NCBI GenBank assembly: GCA_910574455.1
Contig: CAJSYZ010000008.1
Location: 4,218,707 to 4,282,706 of the forward strand
Length of the DNA: 64,000 nt
DNA from: Trichaptum fuscoviolaceum
Lineage: Eukaryota; Basidiomycota; Agaricomycetes; Hymenochaetales; Trichaptaceae
Reading direction: 5' to 3'
Position numbers and translations under genes: made by a program
Notes under the pieces: model-generated
Database searches by the model: none
Told to the model about the DNA's origin: nothing
Seen by the model: the letters and a program-made list of their open reading frames with translations, nothing else
Shown here: one piece after another, positions 1 to 15,155 of the stretch
Numbering within the stretch: the first letter of the stretch is position 1
How the letters are laid out: each line of letters starts with the position of its first letter

Positions 1-363
1 GCGGGCGCCGTCGACGACGCGACGGCGGCGAATCTGGACGAGGACGCGAGCCGCCCGGCACAGCTGAAGGCGTACCACGCGGCACAATGGGCGGCGTTTG
101 CGTTTGGCGTCTTCGCGTCTGTGCTGGCGGCGATCTTCCTGAGAGGTGTCGGTGTCATTGGCGATCGACATGGACAGCGCCCTCCGCCGGACCCGACGAA
201 GGAAGGCCAGCGGTCCGAGAAGGACATTGAGTCTGTTGCGCCTTCGGAGACTACGGCGGCTGCAAATACCAGTTCAGCAGAAGGCAACCGGCGAACGAGC
301 ACTGAAAAGCCCGCGATTGTTGATCATGAAGTGTCAAATTCTCAAAGCACCGGCGTTTCGTGA
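1..363 (+). CDS. MFS transporter, C-terminal end only (partial at window edge)
   Basis: The reading frame is open from the first base to a TGA at 361-363. It encodes about 120 residues: a short polar segment, one hydrophobic helix (AAFAFGVFASVLAAIFL, nt 91-141) and a long hydrophilic tail rich in Ser, Thr, Glu and Arg. A last transmembrane helix followed by RGVGVIG and a charged cytosolic tail is the usual end of fungal major facilitator superfamily permeases. The substrate cannot be judged because the transport core lies outside the window. The gene is separate from the four MFS paralogues at 21-41 kb, since its tail lacks their ERIRMKSRYA motif. The MFS assignment rests on one helix and its context. 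Confidence 0.55.
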   Translation, partial: AGAVDDATAANLDEDASRPAQLKAYHAAQWAAFAFGVFASVLAAIFLRGVGVIGDRHGQRPPPDPTKEGQRSEKDIESVAPSETTAAANTSSAEGNRRTSTEKPAIVDHEVSNSQSTGVS

Positions 364-1297
364 AATCGCTACTCTGGACTTCGCAAGTCAATGCGCTACC
401 AACTTACTACGTCGCTCCCAATGTCCTGGTTTTGTTCTCCTGCGACGAACCACAGTCCCTCGACCGACCTCACTACTCGCATCTTATCATGGTCCAACTT
501 CATATCAATATATTTACTCCCTATCTATCCGCAACCGACCAATCTAGCCCTTACTTCACATCACGAACTTACGAAGTCATATAACGATACTTTCTACAAT
601 ACATATTTCAACATCGCATCCTTCGACTCTCCACAACTTTCTGTACATTCGTCGAGCCCTTTTTGCTTTCAACAAGCTACTAGATGGTACTACTTATTTA
701 CTACACGAACACCGCTTAATTTCCCTATAGAATAGAAGTCATAACTTTTCCTTCCAATTATCTCCCTTCACGGACGTGCCGTGTGGTCTGCTTAAGGAAA
801 TGGCAGCAGCGGTATTCCTTTCTCTGCGCCTAAGTCCAGAACTGCACCTTTTGAATAACGCTGCTCTATAGGCCCTTCAAATCATCAAATATATCAAACG
901 TTTTCTGGCTTCATCATTCTCCGCATTGGGTCTCGTATCAAGATCATCGGGCTACCTCAACCCTTCGTAAACAATGGTGCGTGATGGCAGCTTTAAGAGC
1001 GAAGGTAGCGAAACGACTTCGCTGATGCGAGGATACAGATGTATACTTAGCTCCTGATGGCGGTTTCTGTGCGGAGGCGGTGCAAGCGGGGTATGCATAG
1101 CAAACAAATCATGCTGACGAAGTCTGTAGATGCAGTCGCATCTTCTCGCACATCATATGCCCGATTCTAATTATTTGCTAAAATGAAAAGGTATATCTCT
1201 TTTTACATAGATCATATAAAGCACCAACACGGTTCTTGCTGCTGGTCGGTCAACAATCTATTTAGCTTTTCACAACATACAATACTCTGCTCCTCAA
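364..1297. other. Intergenic, AT-rich, no gene seen
   Basis: This holds the 3' flank of the partial transporter and the promoter side of the monooxygenase gene. Open frames here are short, overlapping and without recognisable domains. No RNA gene or repeat was recognised. Confidence 0.6.
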
Positions 1298-3487
<2,190 letters not shown>

Positions 3488-3772
3488 CGTCTACTTGTGC
3501 CTTTTGTGTAGAATGTTTACTGTAATCATTTAATTCATGCATAGGATTTGTCAATCCATCAATGCGAATAGATATCTGCTCAGCTATCCTTTTCGACAAT
3601 AGCACCTAGCTGTCCTATAAGGCGTTATTTCAAGCTACTCGTCAAGCCGTATATCGCGGAGCGAACTCCAGATTTGAACATATACATCCATTAAAGAATA
3701 AAAGGACTTTGTTTGGAAGTCAGAAAAAAAAAGCACCAATTATATTGCACTCATAGATCTCAGAAATCAATA
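3488..3772. other. Convergent 3' flanks
   Basis: Short AT-rich gap between the stop codons of the monooxygenase (+) and the TPR-SET gene (-). It is likely to hold both 3' UTRs. Nothing else was seen. Confidence 0.5.
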
Positions 3773-6383
3773 TCATACCTCCCAACTAAGTCCTTCATAA
3801 ACCCCGCTGAAAGCTTCCTTGAACGTACTTCTACAGCCACTAACCACCTCTGCCAACTTCTCTGCTTCCTTCTTCCAAGAAGCAGCCGTCCGACGTTTTC
3901 CGAGTTGCCAGAAGACACTCGACTGCTGGACAAGGGCGCGCACAAGTGGCGGGTGAGGCGAGCCATAAGACGTTATCGATAGATCAGGCCCTTCGTCCCT
4001 CTCTTTCCCTTTCCCTTTACTTCCTTTCGGATTCGGATCCGCCCCGTACTCAGCCGCCCATCCCAGCGCCGAGATATACCGCGTATTTGCCTTCACAGCA
4101 AGTTCTGTATACTCCCGCCCGAGGTACAGGTAGCACGCAAACAGGTACGCAAGGGGTTCGAGGATCGCGAACCTGGGTTGTTCCTTGGCGGGGTGTGTGT
4201 ATGTCGCGTCAAGGTCGTCCACGATCTTCTCGACGTCCTTCGTGATCTGCAGGACGTCAGTCTCTTTTGGTCGGTTCGCGGAGGACTTCGCGAGCGGATC
4301 AGTTCGCAAGTTCTCCGATGGCGCCTGCTCAGCGAGAGCCTTGACTTTCTGTACCAGCTCTACGCGTCGAGAGCGGGGCGCGTCTCCTTCCTGCTCCTCG
4401 ATCTTGCACAGGCGACACGCGCATTTATGCTCACCAGTCGCACCCATCTTCTCTAATTCCGCCCATCGCTCTTCCCTGGGCGCCCCTGAGAAGACGCGAG
4501 CAACGGTGATCGATTCTCCGCGAGCGATGGGCTGGGCTGCACGGACGATGCAGAGGTCAGCGATGTAGGATAGCGAAGAATTTGGGAGGCACGAGTGAGA
4601 TAAGTAAGGTAGGGCAGTCGTAGGGTTGAATGCGAGTCCAGTGGATTGCTGTGAGGGTGAAGAAAGAAGGGGCGGAAGCGGTGAAAAGGGCAGCGTATGC
4701 GTTGATCGAATAGAATCGAGAACGTTCCTTTTAAGAAGGAAAAATATAAGATTAAAGTGCAATAATGTGAGATCAGCAAAACGTACATGTCAATTACAGC
4801 ACGTTCATCCACAACCTGTACGCCTTCGCTTTCATTCCTCACTTCCTCGCCGAGCCTAGAGTCGTATACAGCAGCATCCTTTGCAAGGCCCATAGCAAGC
4901 TGAACTTTGGTCCCATTCGGGTCAGCGGAAACGGCTTCAGCGATACGGCTTGTCATTTCCCATCCTTCGGACCCGCCTAACAAGGCACGAGTTGCATCGA
5001 AAACCATTCCTCCCCTTCCCTCTGATTCTCCCGCGGATGAGAGGTCAGATGGGTAGAGCACCGTTAGGGCTTTGCTGGCAAGAAGCAGTTCTCCTGCCTT
5101 GACGTCCCGGAATGTCCGCCAGCATTTTTGTTCAGATACATTTCCGTAGGCTAACTGAACCGGCCCAACGTAGTCTGCAACATCCACGCGAGGTGTCGGT
5201 GTCCGAGCTTCCTTCAGTAGAGCCGCCCAGTCGTATTTACCCTCTTCACCCTCTCGTATCCTCTGGTTTGTTTTGTTGGAGAGCGATTGCGCATCTTTGT
5301 TTGATGGTGCGCTCTTCAAAAGTGACTCTAGAAGCGGAAGGGATGCCTTGTATACATTCAGAGCGTAAAGTGCCCGAGCTGTACGGTATAATGCTTTCTC
5401 GGTGTCTTTTGACGAGAGATCTGTTGCAGGAGTGGCGGTGGTTGGAGATGATGTTTCGGAAAGTGCATAAGGAGACGAAGGCAATGATAGCAAGGCTGCA
5501 CAGTCTGCGTACGCTGAGACCCAGTTTCCTTGTCGTAAGCTAGCCTGAGCGCGGTTCAGAAGAAGAGTAACGCGTAATTGAGGACTAGGAGAATGGTTCA
5601 ATGCTTCTGTATACCTGCCAAGGAGTGTTAGTTGTTATAAATAAGAAATCATGTGAGTTCGCACCGAAGGACAGCAACATCATACACCCCTTTCTTGAAA
5701 GCAGCATTCCCTTCTTCCTTCAGACCCTCTGCTGGGGTTTGACCATCTCCAAATTTCCTTCTCCACCTTTCTGGAACAAGGTTATGACCGTCGTCGACAA
5801 GAACGATGTCCGAAGGATGATCTACGCGCAGACCACTCGTTGCTTCGGAAGCAGCCTCGCAGTATGGTTCCTTGATTGCGAATAGCAGCCCTGGGGGAAA
5901 CAAATCTTCTGGAGATGTCGCGTTGCTTGCAGAATTGATGGAAGAAATTGGATAGTTAAACAACCTGAGAACGAGAGCAGACCCATATTCGTCCTCCACA
6001 ACCGTAGCAAGCACACCTCCCTCCTTCTCAGCTCTCCTAGCCGGCGCAATGTTTCGCAAAACAAGCACCCCTCCACGATGCACCTCACACCATTTCAGCT
6101 CTGATATGCGCAGCTTCTTCAGACTGGTGAGAGGTCGAATGCTGGGTGGTGCGCGATGGAAGATGTAACGGATTGGCGGGTCTGTAGGATTTGCTTCTTC
6201 GCCTATGGAAGATTTTTGCAGAGAATCAGCAACTCGTCGCGCATCGTGTACACCAAGGAGTTTGGAGGTCGCAGGTGGGTTCACTGGCCGTCCACGGATT
6301 GATGCAAGGTGAGATACCACGCTCGTGCCATACTTCAACAGTTCTGCGTAGGACTCGCTGTCAGCATCTGTTGCTTGCTGCAT
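3773..6383 (-). CDS. TPR and SET domain protein (putative lysine methyltransferase)
   Basis: Three exons (6383-5665, 5614-4787, 4727-3773) join in frame to about 833 residues. The first intron splits a TPR helix pair: LKEEGNAAFKKG before it, and YTEALNHSPSP plus NRAQASLRQGNW after it. The SET part starts with FRDVKAGELLLASKALTV. It contains LSHSCLPNSSL, equivalent to the NHSCxPN cofactor/active-site motif with the first Asn replaced by Ser, and then the CACRLC zinc-binding post-SET motif. TPR plus split SET without an obvious MYND finger is a known fungal architecture related to SMYD and Set5/Set6 proteins. Its substrate could be histone or non-histone lysine. The start is the first ATG after an in-frame stop. 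It is divergent from the desaturase gene, with a 702-bp shared upstream region. Confidence 0.8.
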
Positions 6384-7085
6384 TCTCAGGCTCGGACAAA
6401 TCTGTCTTGTTCAACAAAACAGAGGCTCTGGATTTGAGAAGAGTATTGTCGAAAGATACAGTACAGGACGATCATTTTGACAGTAATCTCCGTTGAATGG
6501 CCGTGGGCGTGCGCCGTGGCAACACCATTCTCAAAGTCTTTTTCGTACGATCTTCGACCTGAAGTTAGTTATGAATCCGAGGGTGAAGGTGAGAACTCCT
6601 TTTCAACTCAGAATTTGACCACTTAGATCCTAACATACGTTGAATCAACTTAAACCAGAGATACGTAGCTGCTCGATGTTCCGCCCGAGTCGCTAAATTT
6701 CCCCAACGGATCATCGCTCGACACAGCAAAATCGCAGCACTTCACACAATACATATCGAACTCATTTGCGCAGCACGACCGGGGCATTCTGGGCGGGAAA
6801 TATAGGACACGTATCAAAGGGACAAATAATTGCTCGCAGCAAACCGATAAATAAGTGGCAGGCATATGGGAAGACTCGGAAGGAAATCGTTGGGGAAAGA
6901 AAATGGAGTCGGAACCCCAAAGAATTCTCGACGCGCCCCGGCGCGCTTTATTCTTTTATAATGGCCATCAACAACCCCGCCTACTATTCTCATTCCTCAA
7001 CAGCCGCCCACGCTCACGAACGGATCGGCGACTAAGCCTGCATCTGCTGTTTGTCACATTTCCTCAAAATATTGACGAGCTCGCG
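6384..7085. promoter_or_regulatory. Divergent promoter region of the TPR-SET and desaturase genes
   Basis: 702 bp between two outward-facing start codons. On the + strand a TATA-like TTTATAATG lies at about 6955-6963, roughly 125 bp before the desaturase ATG. The segment just before it is GC-rich (CGCCCCGGCGCGC). Short open frames here show no domain and the one running into the desaturase start is just its 5' extension. Confidence 0.4.
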
Positions 7086-8749
7086 ATGTCGGACGTGTTG
7101 AAGCCGTCACGCATAAGGCCTCCACCCGAGATTTCTGACCTTTCCCCGCCTCTTTCGCCCAAATCTGACAAGTCGTTACTCACCGAGAAGATTGACAAGG
7201 CTTATGTGCCTGCGGATATCGACATTCCAGACAACTACGTCCAGTATACGCTGAAGAACACCAAGGCAAGGCCGCCCGTTACTTGGAGCAATTTCTTGAC
7301 GGAGCTGGACTATGTGAATGTCGCGGTCCTCACTATCACGCCTGGCATCGCTATCTGGGGGTTAGTGTCTGGCGTTCCTCTGCGGTGGCAAACTGCATTG
7401 TTTGCAGTATTCTATTACTACGTGACGGGTCTGGGTATCACGGCTGGTGCGTTGTATGTCTACTATTATTGACGAGCATAACGATAACGAAAATCGTGTT
7501 CTTTAGGGTATCACCGCCTTTGGGCACATCGCTCTTACAATGCTTCCAAGCCACTGGAGTATTTCCTCGCTATGGCTGGATCTGGAGCTGTCGAGGGCTC
7601 TATCAAATGGTGGTGCCGTGGCCATCGCTCACACCACCGTTACACCGACACACCGCTCGACCCATACAGCGCGCCCAATGGTTTCTGGTGGTCTCACATC
7701 GGCTGGATGCTTATTAAACCACGCGTCAAGCCTGGCGTCGCAGATGTTTCCGACCTCAGTAGGAACGCTGTTGTTCGGTGGCAGCACAAGTGGTACTACG
7801 TCCTCATTATCTCTATGGGCTTTATTGTACCAACGATCATTCCCGGGCTTCTGTGGGGCGACTGGCTCGGCGGCTACGTTTACGCAGGCGCTCTTCGTCT
7901 GACATTCGTCCACCACTCGACGTTCTGCGTGAACTCGCTCGCGCACTGGCTTGGAGAGGCGCCGTTCGACGACAAGCATACACCCCGCGACCATGTGATC
8001 ACCGCCCTTGTCACCATCGGAGAGGGATACCATAACTTCCACCACCAGTTCCCGATGGATTATCGGAATGCTATTCGTTGGTATCAGTATGACCCGACGA
8101 AGTGGTTCATCAAGGTTTGCAGTATGCTTGGACTCGCGAGCCATCTCAAGGTAAGAGAAACTCCTACATGTCAGTTGTGGAGGCATAACTCACCGACATT
8201 CAATGATGCGCAGACCTTCCCTGACAATGAAGTCCGCAAGGGTGAGCTTACCATGCAGCTCAAGAAACTGCGCCAGACGCAGGACCATCTCGTCTGGCCC
8301 GCGGATAGCAACGATCTTCCCGTAATCTCTTGGGATAGCTTCCAGAAGCAGGCAGAGGCACGCCCCCTCGTCGCCATCGCTGGCTTCATCCACGACCTGT
8401 CGGACTTCATGGACGAGCATCCGGGCGGCCGGCACCTGCTGGCAAAAAACCTGGGCAAGGATGCGACAACTGCCTTCTTCGGCGGTGTATATGACCACTC
8501 GAATGCTGCTCACAACGTAAGTCACCTATCATCACTCCGCGAGTCGGCGTACGAAACATGTGCTGACGTTCTGAGAACTGTTTTTAGTTGCTTGCTATGA
8601 AGCGTGTTGGTGTTCTTCACGGTGGTATGCCCCACGGATCGGACCTGGCTATCCCCCCTTCGCAAAAGCTGCGCATACAACGGTATAACGAGATGACGCC
8701 TTACGGCTCGTCAACGGCCGTCTCAGATGGCGAGGGTTTGTTCGATTGA
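7086..8749 (+). CDS. OLE1: Delta-9 acyl-CoA (stearoyl-CoA) desaturase with C-terminal cytochrome b5 domain
   Basis: Endoplasmic-reticulum di-iron enzyme making palmitoleoyl- and oleoyl-CoA. Exons 7086-7446, 7507-8150, 8214-8516 and 8588-8749 give 489 residues, a normal length for fungal Ole1. The histidine boxes are YHRLWAHRS (directly after intron 1), GHRSHHRYTD and GEGYHNFHHQFP. Hydrophobic pairs such as VAVLTITPGIAIWGL and WYYVLIISMGFIVPTIIPGLL are membrane segments. A cytochrome b5 domain follows with haem-binding MDEHPGGRHLL; it serves as the built-in electron donor. The second intron (63 nt) has no in-frame stop, so retention would add 21 residues. This is an essential housekeeping enzyme in yeasts. 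The orthology is confident; the symbol is by analogy to yeast. Confidence 0.93.
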
Positions 8750-9594
8750 CAAACTAGCTTTTCTCTGAGCCTGATTTTGAGTTCTCTACTTATGTGCACT
8801 ATATGAGGACGGCGGAGTTACACTGTGTGGTACGGAGCAATACATACTAAGACTTCATCGGGTTGAAGCTTCCAATTCATATGAGCAAGGATGAAGCTGT
8901 CGGCCTGTATATAGTTGCTGGGTATACTGTACTTATATAACGACTGGATGAGGTCGTAAAAAGACCATATGTACGGATAGCGTATACGGAATAGCAATAG
9001 CACGAATCGTCCCCGCTCCCAATACCGTGACCTGACTTCATAAAGCATTTACTAAAACATTGTCTGCATCAACGGATTTCTCATATACAGAATATTTTTC
9101 CATTGATCATTCATCCGGGTCCAGAGCATTACCCGGCTGAGTTTCCTTTGAGTTTCTCATCCTAACGTTCCTTGCGATGGACGGGGTTTGAATGGTTCTT
9201 CTGCCTGACTATTCGCATTGTGGAATTTCCACTACATGTACTTGCGTACTTAGTTATGGTTTGCTTCTCACTCAGTGGATAACGCCAGTTCCTGCTCTTT
9301 TTAAGAAAGATACTAAATAGCAAACACCGAGATTGGAAGGACATCAGTGCTTGATCATTACAACATTAAGTCGATAAGTTGTCTAGACTCTACAGACATT
9401 CTTATACTACATAGTAGAACACGATCTCCAAATAATGTGTCAATAAAAAAGCAAGTGACGTGATCTCATCAGCATGAAATGACATTGCTATTGCATGATA
9501 TACAAGAAAGGAAATGGTAGTATGAGGTATCACAACGACGGTGTCAGTCACAGTCATACGCGGTATAGAGGAATAGACACATGAACGGCGTCAC
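8750..9594. other. Convergent 3' flanks, no gene seen
   Basis: 845 bp of AT-rich sequence between the ends of the desaturase (+) and the Q-rich gene (-). The open frames are short, biased and without domains. Confidence 0.55.
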
Positions 9595-11218
9595 TCATTT
9601 AAAGTCAATACTTAGGTGATTGTCGTCCTCAAAGTAGTTGAGGATATCTTCAATTGGAACAAGATTGTCTAGTAGAAAGCGGACATTGGTTGAGTAAGAA
9701 TTGGCTTTGGGTTTAGATAGAACAAACAAAGGACCCTCACCTTGTTCTGTCAATTGTGCCCCTTCAATACCTGCCGCTGTGCTTGATACGGCTTCGGAAG
9801 CAGACACTGACACGTTACTTTCTGTCGTCGCTACCGAAGCAGCAGTCGAGTCCGATGAAGTGATGCTCTCACCAGCACTTGTAGTTACGAGGGGAAGCAC
9901 GTCACCACCCATGGCAATTGTGAATTCTCCAGCCATGAGTTTGTCCAACAAATCATGTAGTTCGTCAGAAGATAACTTTTGTGTTGTTCCGATGAGCATT
10001 TCCAGTGTAGGCTGCGGCGGAGCTTCTGAGGGTGTAACCACAAATGGTGAAGGACCAGATGGAATAACTGGTAGATCTTCAGTAGAAACTCCAGACGTGC
10101 TCGCAGTTCCGTCGTTCTGGGATTTATGCTGCCCATTAGACACTATGGCAGGCATATCAGGTGTGGGCGTAGGCATCTCCCTTCGTCCAATAAAATCAAG
10201 ATCGGATGCAATGATAGGGCCGGGAAAACTTTCGACGGATAAAGGTTCGTCTACCCTGGCCTCCATCGCGGCAGGGAGAGCAGCCTGAGGTAGCATCATT
10301 GAGACCTGTCCAGGTTGTTGAATGGGAGGCGCAGTAGCGTTCCACTGGAAGTTCGGCCTCTGCAGCTTGGCTGCGGATTGGCCTGCGTTTTCCTCCATGT
10401 CGTTCGTCAGCTCGGTGCGTTTTCTTTTCCCATTTGCCGCCTTCTTCGGAAGGGCGCGCCGGGTCTTCGATGCTACCTGAGGCTGAGGCTGCTGATCTTC
10501 GAGATGCTGAATTGGCTGTCGGCTTGGACCTTGTTCAAACTCAGGCTGCGGCGTCGGAGCCGGCGGTGCCCATGACTGATGCTGAGGAGCAATCGAATAC
10601 GTCGAATTGGAAGGCAGAACTGGGAGGCGAGGTAAAGATATCGGTGTTTGATTTGTTGCCAAGGCCGGGGCTTGGTTCTGTTGCGGAGGAACAGGTTGCT
10701 GTATCTGAATCTGGGGGGCCACGTTTGTCTGCTGACTCGCCCGTGTCGCTTGCTGCTGAAATTGCTGCGCGCCGTTATATGCATTTTTCTGAATATTAGA
10801 GGCCTTCACCCGGTCTAAAGCATCCAAAGTACTCGTCAGAAAAGCAAGGGCATCTTGTTCCAGTTTTATATCTCGCTCGCCATCCTCATGGATATGCTTC
10901 TCCATCCGTAAAACCAATTGACATAATGATGTCATCTTCGATTGCGGAGGAGCCTGCGATTTCACAGCTTCACCGGCTTCAGGCTGCCAGTTGGCTTGCG
11001 CGGTAGCTGGGGCAACATTCTGGTCCCGAACCCTTGATGCATATTGCATTCCGCCAGGCCCGATGTATGGAGGTCGATGCATTGCACCCGCTGGCGGCAT
11101 GTTCGCAGATGGGACAGGAATTCCAGCGTGTGTACCCAAGTTACTGTTGTACTGATTCACGACAGAGGAAGGCATCATGGCTCGCCCATGATGAGTAGCC
11201 GCTTGGTGCTGGTGCTGC

Positions 11219-11279
<61 letters not shown>

Positions 11280-11714
11280 GCTGCTGCCAGTGCTCAGGCT
11301 GCTGCTGCTGCATAACGGGATATCCCATTCCTGCAACCCCGGCATACTCGGTGCCTTGAGGAGCTAGAAACTGAGACTGAGGGAGAGGCCCGAGAGGACC
11401 AGGTAGATGATGGGGATAAACTGGGTATGGGTGCGCAGGAAGGGGGAGGACCGAAGGAAGTGTTGGTTGAGAAGTTTGGCCTTGATTGCCTGCGCCGCGC
11501 GTAGCGACATACATCTTTATCATCCCTTCGCGCATTTCCGGAGTCAGTGTAAAATTGCCATTGGGTGCCTGAGGCTGATGATACAAATATTTAGTAAAAG
11601 AGAAAAGGGTGAACGGCTCAGCACACGACAAACACATACATTCTGCGGTTGTTGCGGTTGTTGAGCTTGCTGATGAGCACCCGCTCTCTGAGTTGTGTTC
11701 TTCTTTCTTGCCAT
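9595..11714 (-). CDS. Glutamine-rich protein with polyQ tract, possible transcriptional regulator
   Basis: Two well-supported exons (11714-11640 and 11574-9595) give about 684 residues: MARKKNTTQRAGAHQQ, an intron, then PQAPNGNFTLTPEMREGMIKM. Residues from about 50 on are Pro/Gln-rich with an uninterrupted run of 24 Gln (nt 11215-11286). The middle holds a basic KTRRALPKKAANGKRKR stretch, a likely nuclear localisation signal. The C-terminal part has an acidic helix SSDELHDLLDKLMAGEF and ends EDILNYFEDDNHLSIDFK. A 72-nt segment (9669-9740) has GTGAGG..CTAG ends and no stop, so it may be a third intron; removing it keeps the frame. Composition suggests a transcription coactivator or chromatin factor, but no DNA-binding domain is visible. 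Function is unassigned. Confidence 0.7.
11215..11286 (-). repeat. Trinucleotide repeat encoding polyglutamine
   Basis: Twenty consecutive TTG triplets on the + strand (CAA on the coding strand, 11221-11280), flanked on each side by two CTG (CAG) codons. Together they encode 24 Gln. The near-pure CAA run is prone to replication slippage, so length may differ between strains. Confidence 0.95.
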
Positions 11715-14700
11715 ATCTGCCTCAGCTCCTGAAGACTCGAATGTATAATGATATGAGTTTGAATTGCGGAAGGGGAAAAGTGGAAGGGGAGAGGGGAGAG
11801 GAGGGATGCTGCAACGATGATGGTGGGAGTACAGAAAGAAACAAAGGCAGCCGCTGCCGAACTTGTGTGGGTCGCGTCGAGTCTGAACCACACATTGGTC
11901 AAACCACAAATACCAAACACCGTCCTTAGTTGCGCGTCAGTCTTGCAAAACCACTGGTACAAACAAAGGCACTCACCAATCACGAGACTTGACGTTCCAA
12001 TTCCTTGCTTCTGATCCCGTCCCCTTCTGGCTATTCCACCGCGAACTTGCTCATGGCAACTGAAAGAAAAAAACTGAGAGAAATAGCTGGTGGTATATTC
12101 CGAACAGTGACTATTTCGTGGACGTTTCGAGTGAAGCGTGCGTTAAGGAAAGTCATAGGGCGCGAACACTTGCCCTTTGTGTAGAAGCCATGCAGATTCG
12201 AAGAAGAGTCCGAAACGGTTCCCTGAGGTAGCAGAGGTACGATAGTCAAGATCGCAGCTCCGAGACTGATCTCTATTGAGTCGGCACAGGACAGCAGGAT
12301 AGCTGAGCTTTGACAACGAGCAGGCTCGCACCCAGTCTCGTAGAACCAAGCCCTGCAGACACAGTCTCGTACGGCGTTCGTTCGTTCCTGCACACGACGG
12401 AGTGGTAATATGGCATGATGGTCAAACGCGCATGGTCGCTCACAAACGAAGAGTAGAAGACCGTGCTATTTCCCTAGTACTGACGGTCCGTGCTAGGCGT
12501 CCTCGGAGCACGCAGGTGCACTACTGTCGCTCGGCCCTCCTAGACTTCACGTCGTATCTCACGAGCACATAGAAGAGTCCTTCCCTTGGCAATGACCAGC
12601 TTTTCGTGTCGAGAACGACGTACAGTATGACGTCATTTTCCACCCGTGAGTTGGCGATACCGCGACGAGTCACCAGAAGCAAGGTTGGGTAGTGCTCCAC
12701 CTCCCGAATCCCTCCTTGAGGCCTCTCAAGTGACCGTATTGCACGCAGACGACTAGAGCAGAGGAGATAGGTCTACTACCATATCACGAGCACGGTTGAG
12801 CGTCACGTACTCCAATCGATGATTTAGTGCTCTGAATCCAACTCCGACAGTAACGTCCACCGCCGAGGTCTTCTTGAATCCTGGCAAAAACGACCCAGAA
12901 AAGTCAGACACAGAGCCGACTTCCAGCTCTGAACGCTCTGGTAACGTACCTTCCTCAAAGGTCCGAACAGAACATCCCATATACGAGATACAATTTACTC
13001 CTCGCCTCCTCGCGCTACTCTTCGAAGCGCTGTCTGTCGACTCGTCAGCACTATCAGCTCTATAACGTCGTCACCACAGTTTGTTTTCAGCAGGACACAT
13101 TTCTTTCCAACTGTCAGGGCGCGGTACCTCGAATAGCCGTCACTGACGGCCCCTTTGCTCCTCTAGTCCCGAACCAAGCCTCCTCCAAAGCTAGCGCCTT
13201 CCTGCGCAATCTAGCACGAAGTCCGACGACGAGATATCGACAGATGCACGTATGTGAGGGTGCAACTCATCAAAGAACAAAGTACGAGCTCTTCGCATTG
13301 ATGCCGCATTTTATATTCCAGTCCCTGGAAATTGGAATATCGCTACTCTTCAGCTCTTCAGACATATGTACTGTCTGCGTGGTCAATTACCGTGACTTCG
13401 CCAGTAATGGCGACCGTCCGATCCCCGGTCGCGATGCCAGCGACACGGTGACCCAACCGTGCGTTATGAGCAACTTATCCCTATCTGCCCCTGCAATGAC
13501 TCTTCTGCGCGAAAGTTTCAACAAGGAAGCTTCGGTTCTGCAGACACGTCCCGGTCATGACGTAGCAACTTGAATGTCGAAGGAGTATTTGATGACAAGA
13601 CTCTTGCGTCGCTGAAGGAGAAGGAGATGCCAATTAAAAGGAATAACTCCGAGTCGACTACGAACTATGTATGATACGAGCGCCATAGCTCTCAGGGTGG
13701 GGTATCGCAGGAAAGGTCAGCGAGAAAGACTTCAACTTGAACTCCGAGCGGAGCTGAAAGCTTCCGCCACCGGTGGCACTGCTGTACTCATTCACTTGTA
13801 TCATTCCACTGATCAAAGCAAAAAGATAAAAAATAAAATAAAATCTGGAACACCTTGATGACATCAAATCAAATCAAATCAAATCAAATCAAATCAAGAA
13901 GCCAAAAAATTATCATTAACTCGACGATCGTTCATCAATAACTTGAATGTTCTCTGCAAAGACTGTCACGGAAATCTACTCATCTACTCTTCTACGTACA
14001 TACAGCTACAGCATAAAAACATATGTAAAAACCTAAGAACCCGAGAACGGAGATGCACCAGCTAATACGCTACTAAGGTCACGACTTCGCTGTCAAACAG
14101 ATAGATTGTTGGCCTTCCGGTCGGCCGATTTTGCCAGTTGGCAGAACTCAGCCGTCGTCGCGCCCAACCCGAGTCCTTGCTAAAAGGGGAGCGGAATATT
14201 GAAAGTAACCAAAAAAAGGAGCAGAACAAGAGCGTAAAACAAGACTTTGCGGAAACATCGCAGGAGGTCGTTTGCGACTCGCGTAGGCCGGCCACATTCA
14301 GGCGAAAAAATCCGTGTCTTCAATATTTCATCCGCTCGACTCCAATTGGCTGGCTTTACTATCGGCCCGGAGATGTATACACAGTCACCGTGCGTGACCG
14401 TGACAATATTCCGGTGGTGCCCGACTTGTCACGTCACTGCCAGTGCCAGTGGGTTGAGTCACGGTAATTATCTCAACTTGAAGTTCACGTCCGGCTACTC
14501 TTAATGTAAACCTCTATTGAGGTTCTTCAGCACCATACGAAGTTGTGTCTCGACCTTCAAGTTCTTTTGTCACTATGGCAACATAAGATCACGAAGTTTT
14601 ATCTCGGCTATGAAAAGTTGGCGATGGCAGAAACCTCCTTCTGCATCGTAGGCCTGCTTCACCCGCTGGTGTCTTTACTGCATTTCTTCGATAAGGATTA

Positions 14701-15155
14701 GGTCACACAAACGATAGCAATCAAATAGTCCTTGCCAGTAAGCTTCATAGCGGTTGCTGTGATACTTCTGCACCTCATTGACCCAAATCATTAGAAGCTG
14801 TCAGGCAGTTCACTCACACGGGCAATTGCAGTCTATACTTAGAAGTGATTCCAGATGATAAGGCCTGCTTTCGGTATGCGCCTTGTATCGAATGATGGAC
14901 CACTGTATCAGTGGCAGTGTATTGCGCTTTCATTGTAGGTTCCACAGTTTGAGTTACGACGGTCGAAGTGCCCAACATAGATGAACGTGGGTTCACAGGA
15001 TCGTCGGTGAGCTCAGAATCGTAAACACCTTTCAGTCGCGTTGCGAAGCACTCATATGAGCTACGTTATACTTGCCAGCTTGCTCGTCCACAGTTGCTGG
15101 CGCTCGCAATCCTCAATTCGCTTCTCATCTACGAACCCTACCTTTACTCGATACC
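11715..15155. other. Gene-poor 3.4-kb region
   Basis: It begins with the promoter side of the Q-rich gene. Several open frames of 60-120 codons occur on both strands (for example 12031-12393 minus and 13244-13573 plus). None shows a domain, a plausible splice-linked extension or convincing codon bias. A pentanucleotide repeat lies at 13863-13902. The region may hold decayed sequence or a non-coding RNA, but nothing can be supported. Confidence 0.5.
13863..13902. repeat. (ATCAA)8 pentanucleotide microsatellite
   Basis: Eight perfect copies of ATCAA in a row, visible directly in the sequence, preceded by an AAAT-rich stretch. Confidence 0.95.

Noticed and set aside
11044..11367. Open frame with a long leucine run
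   Set aside because: It is the antisense reading of the CAA repeat in the Q-rich gene.
12031..13573. Open frames of 60-120 codons in the gene-poor region
   Set aside because: No domain, no splice-linked extension and no coding-like conservation.
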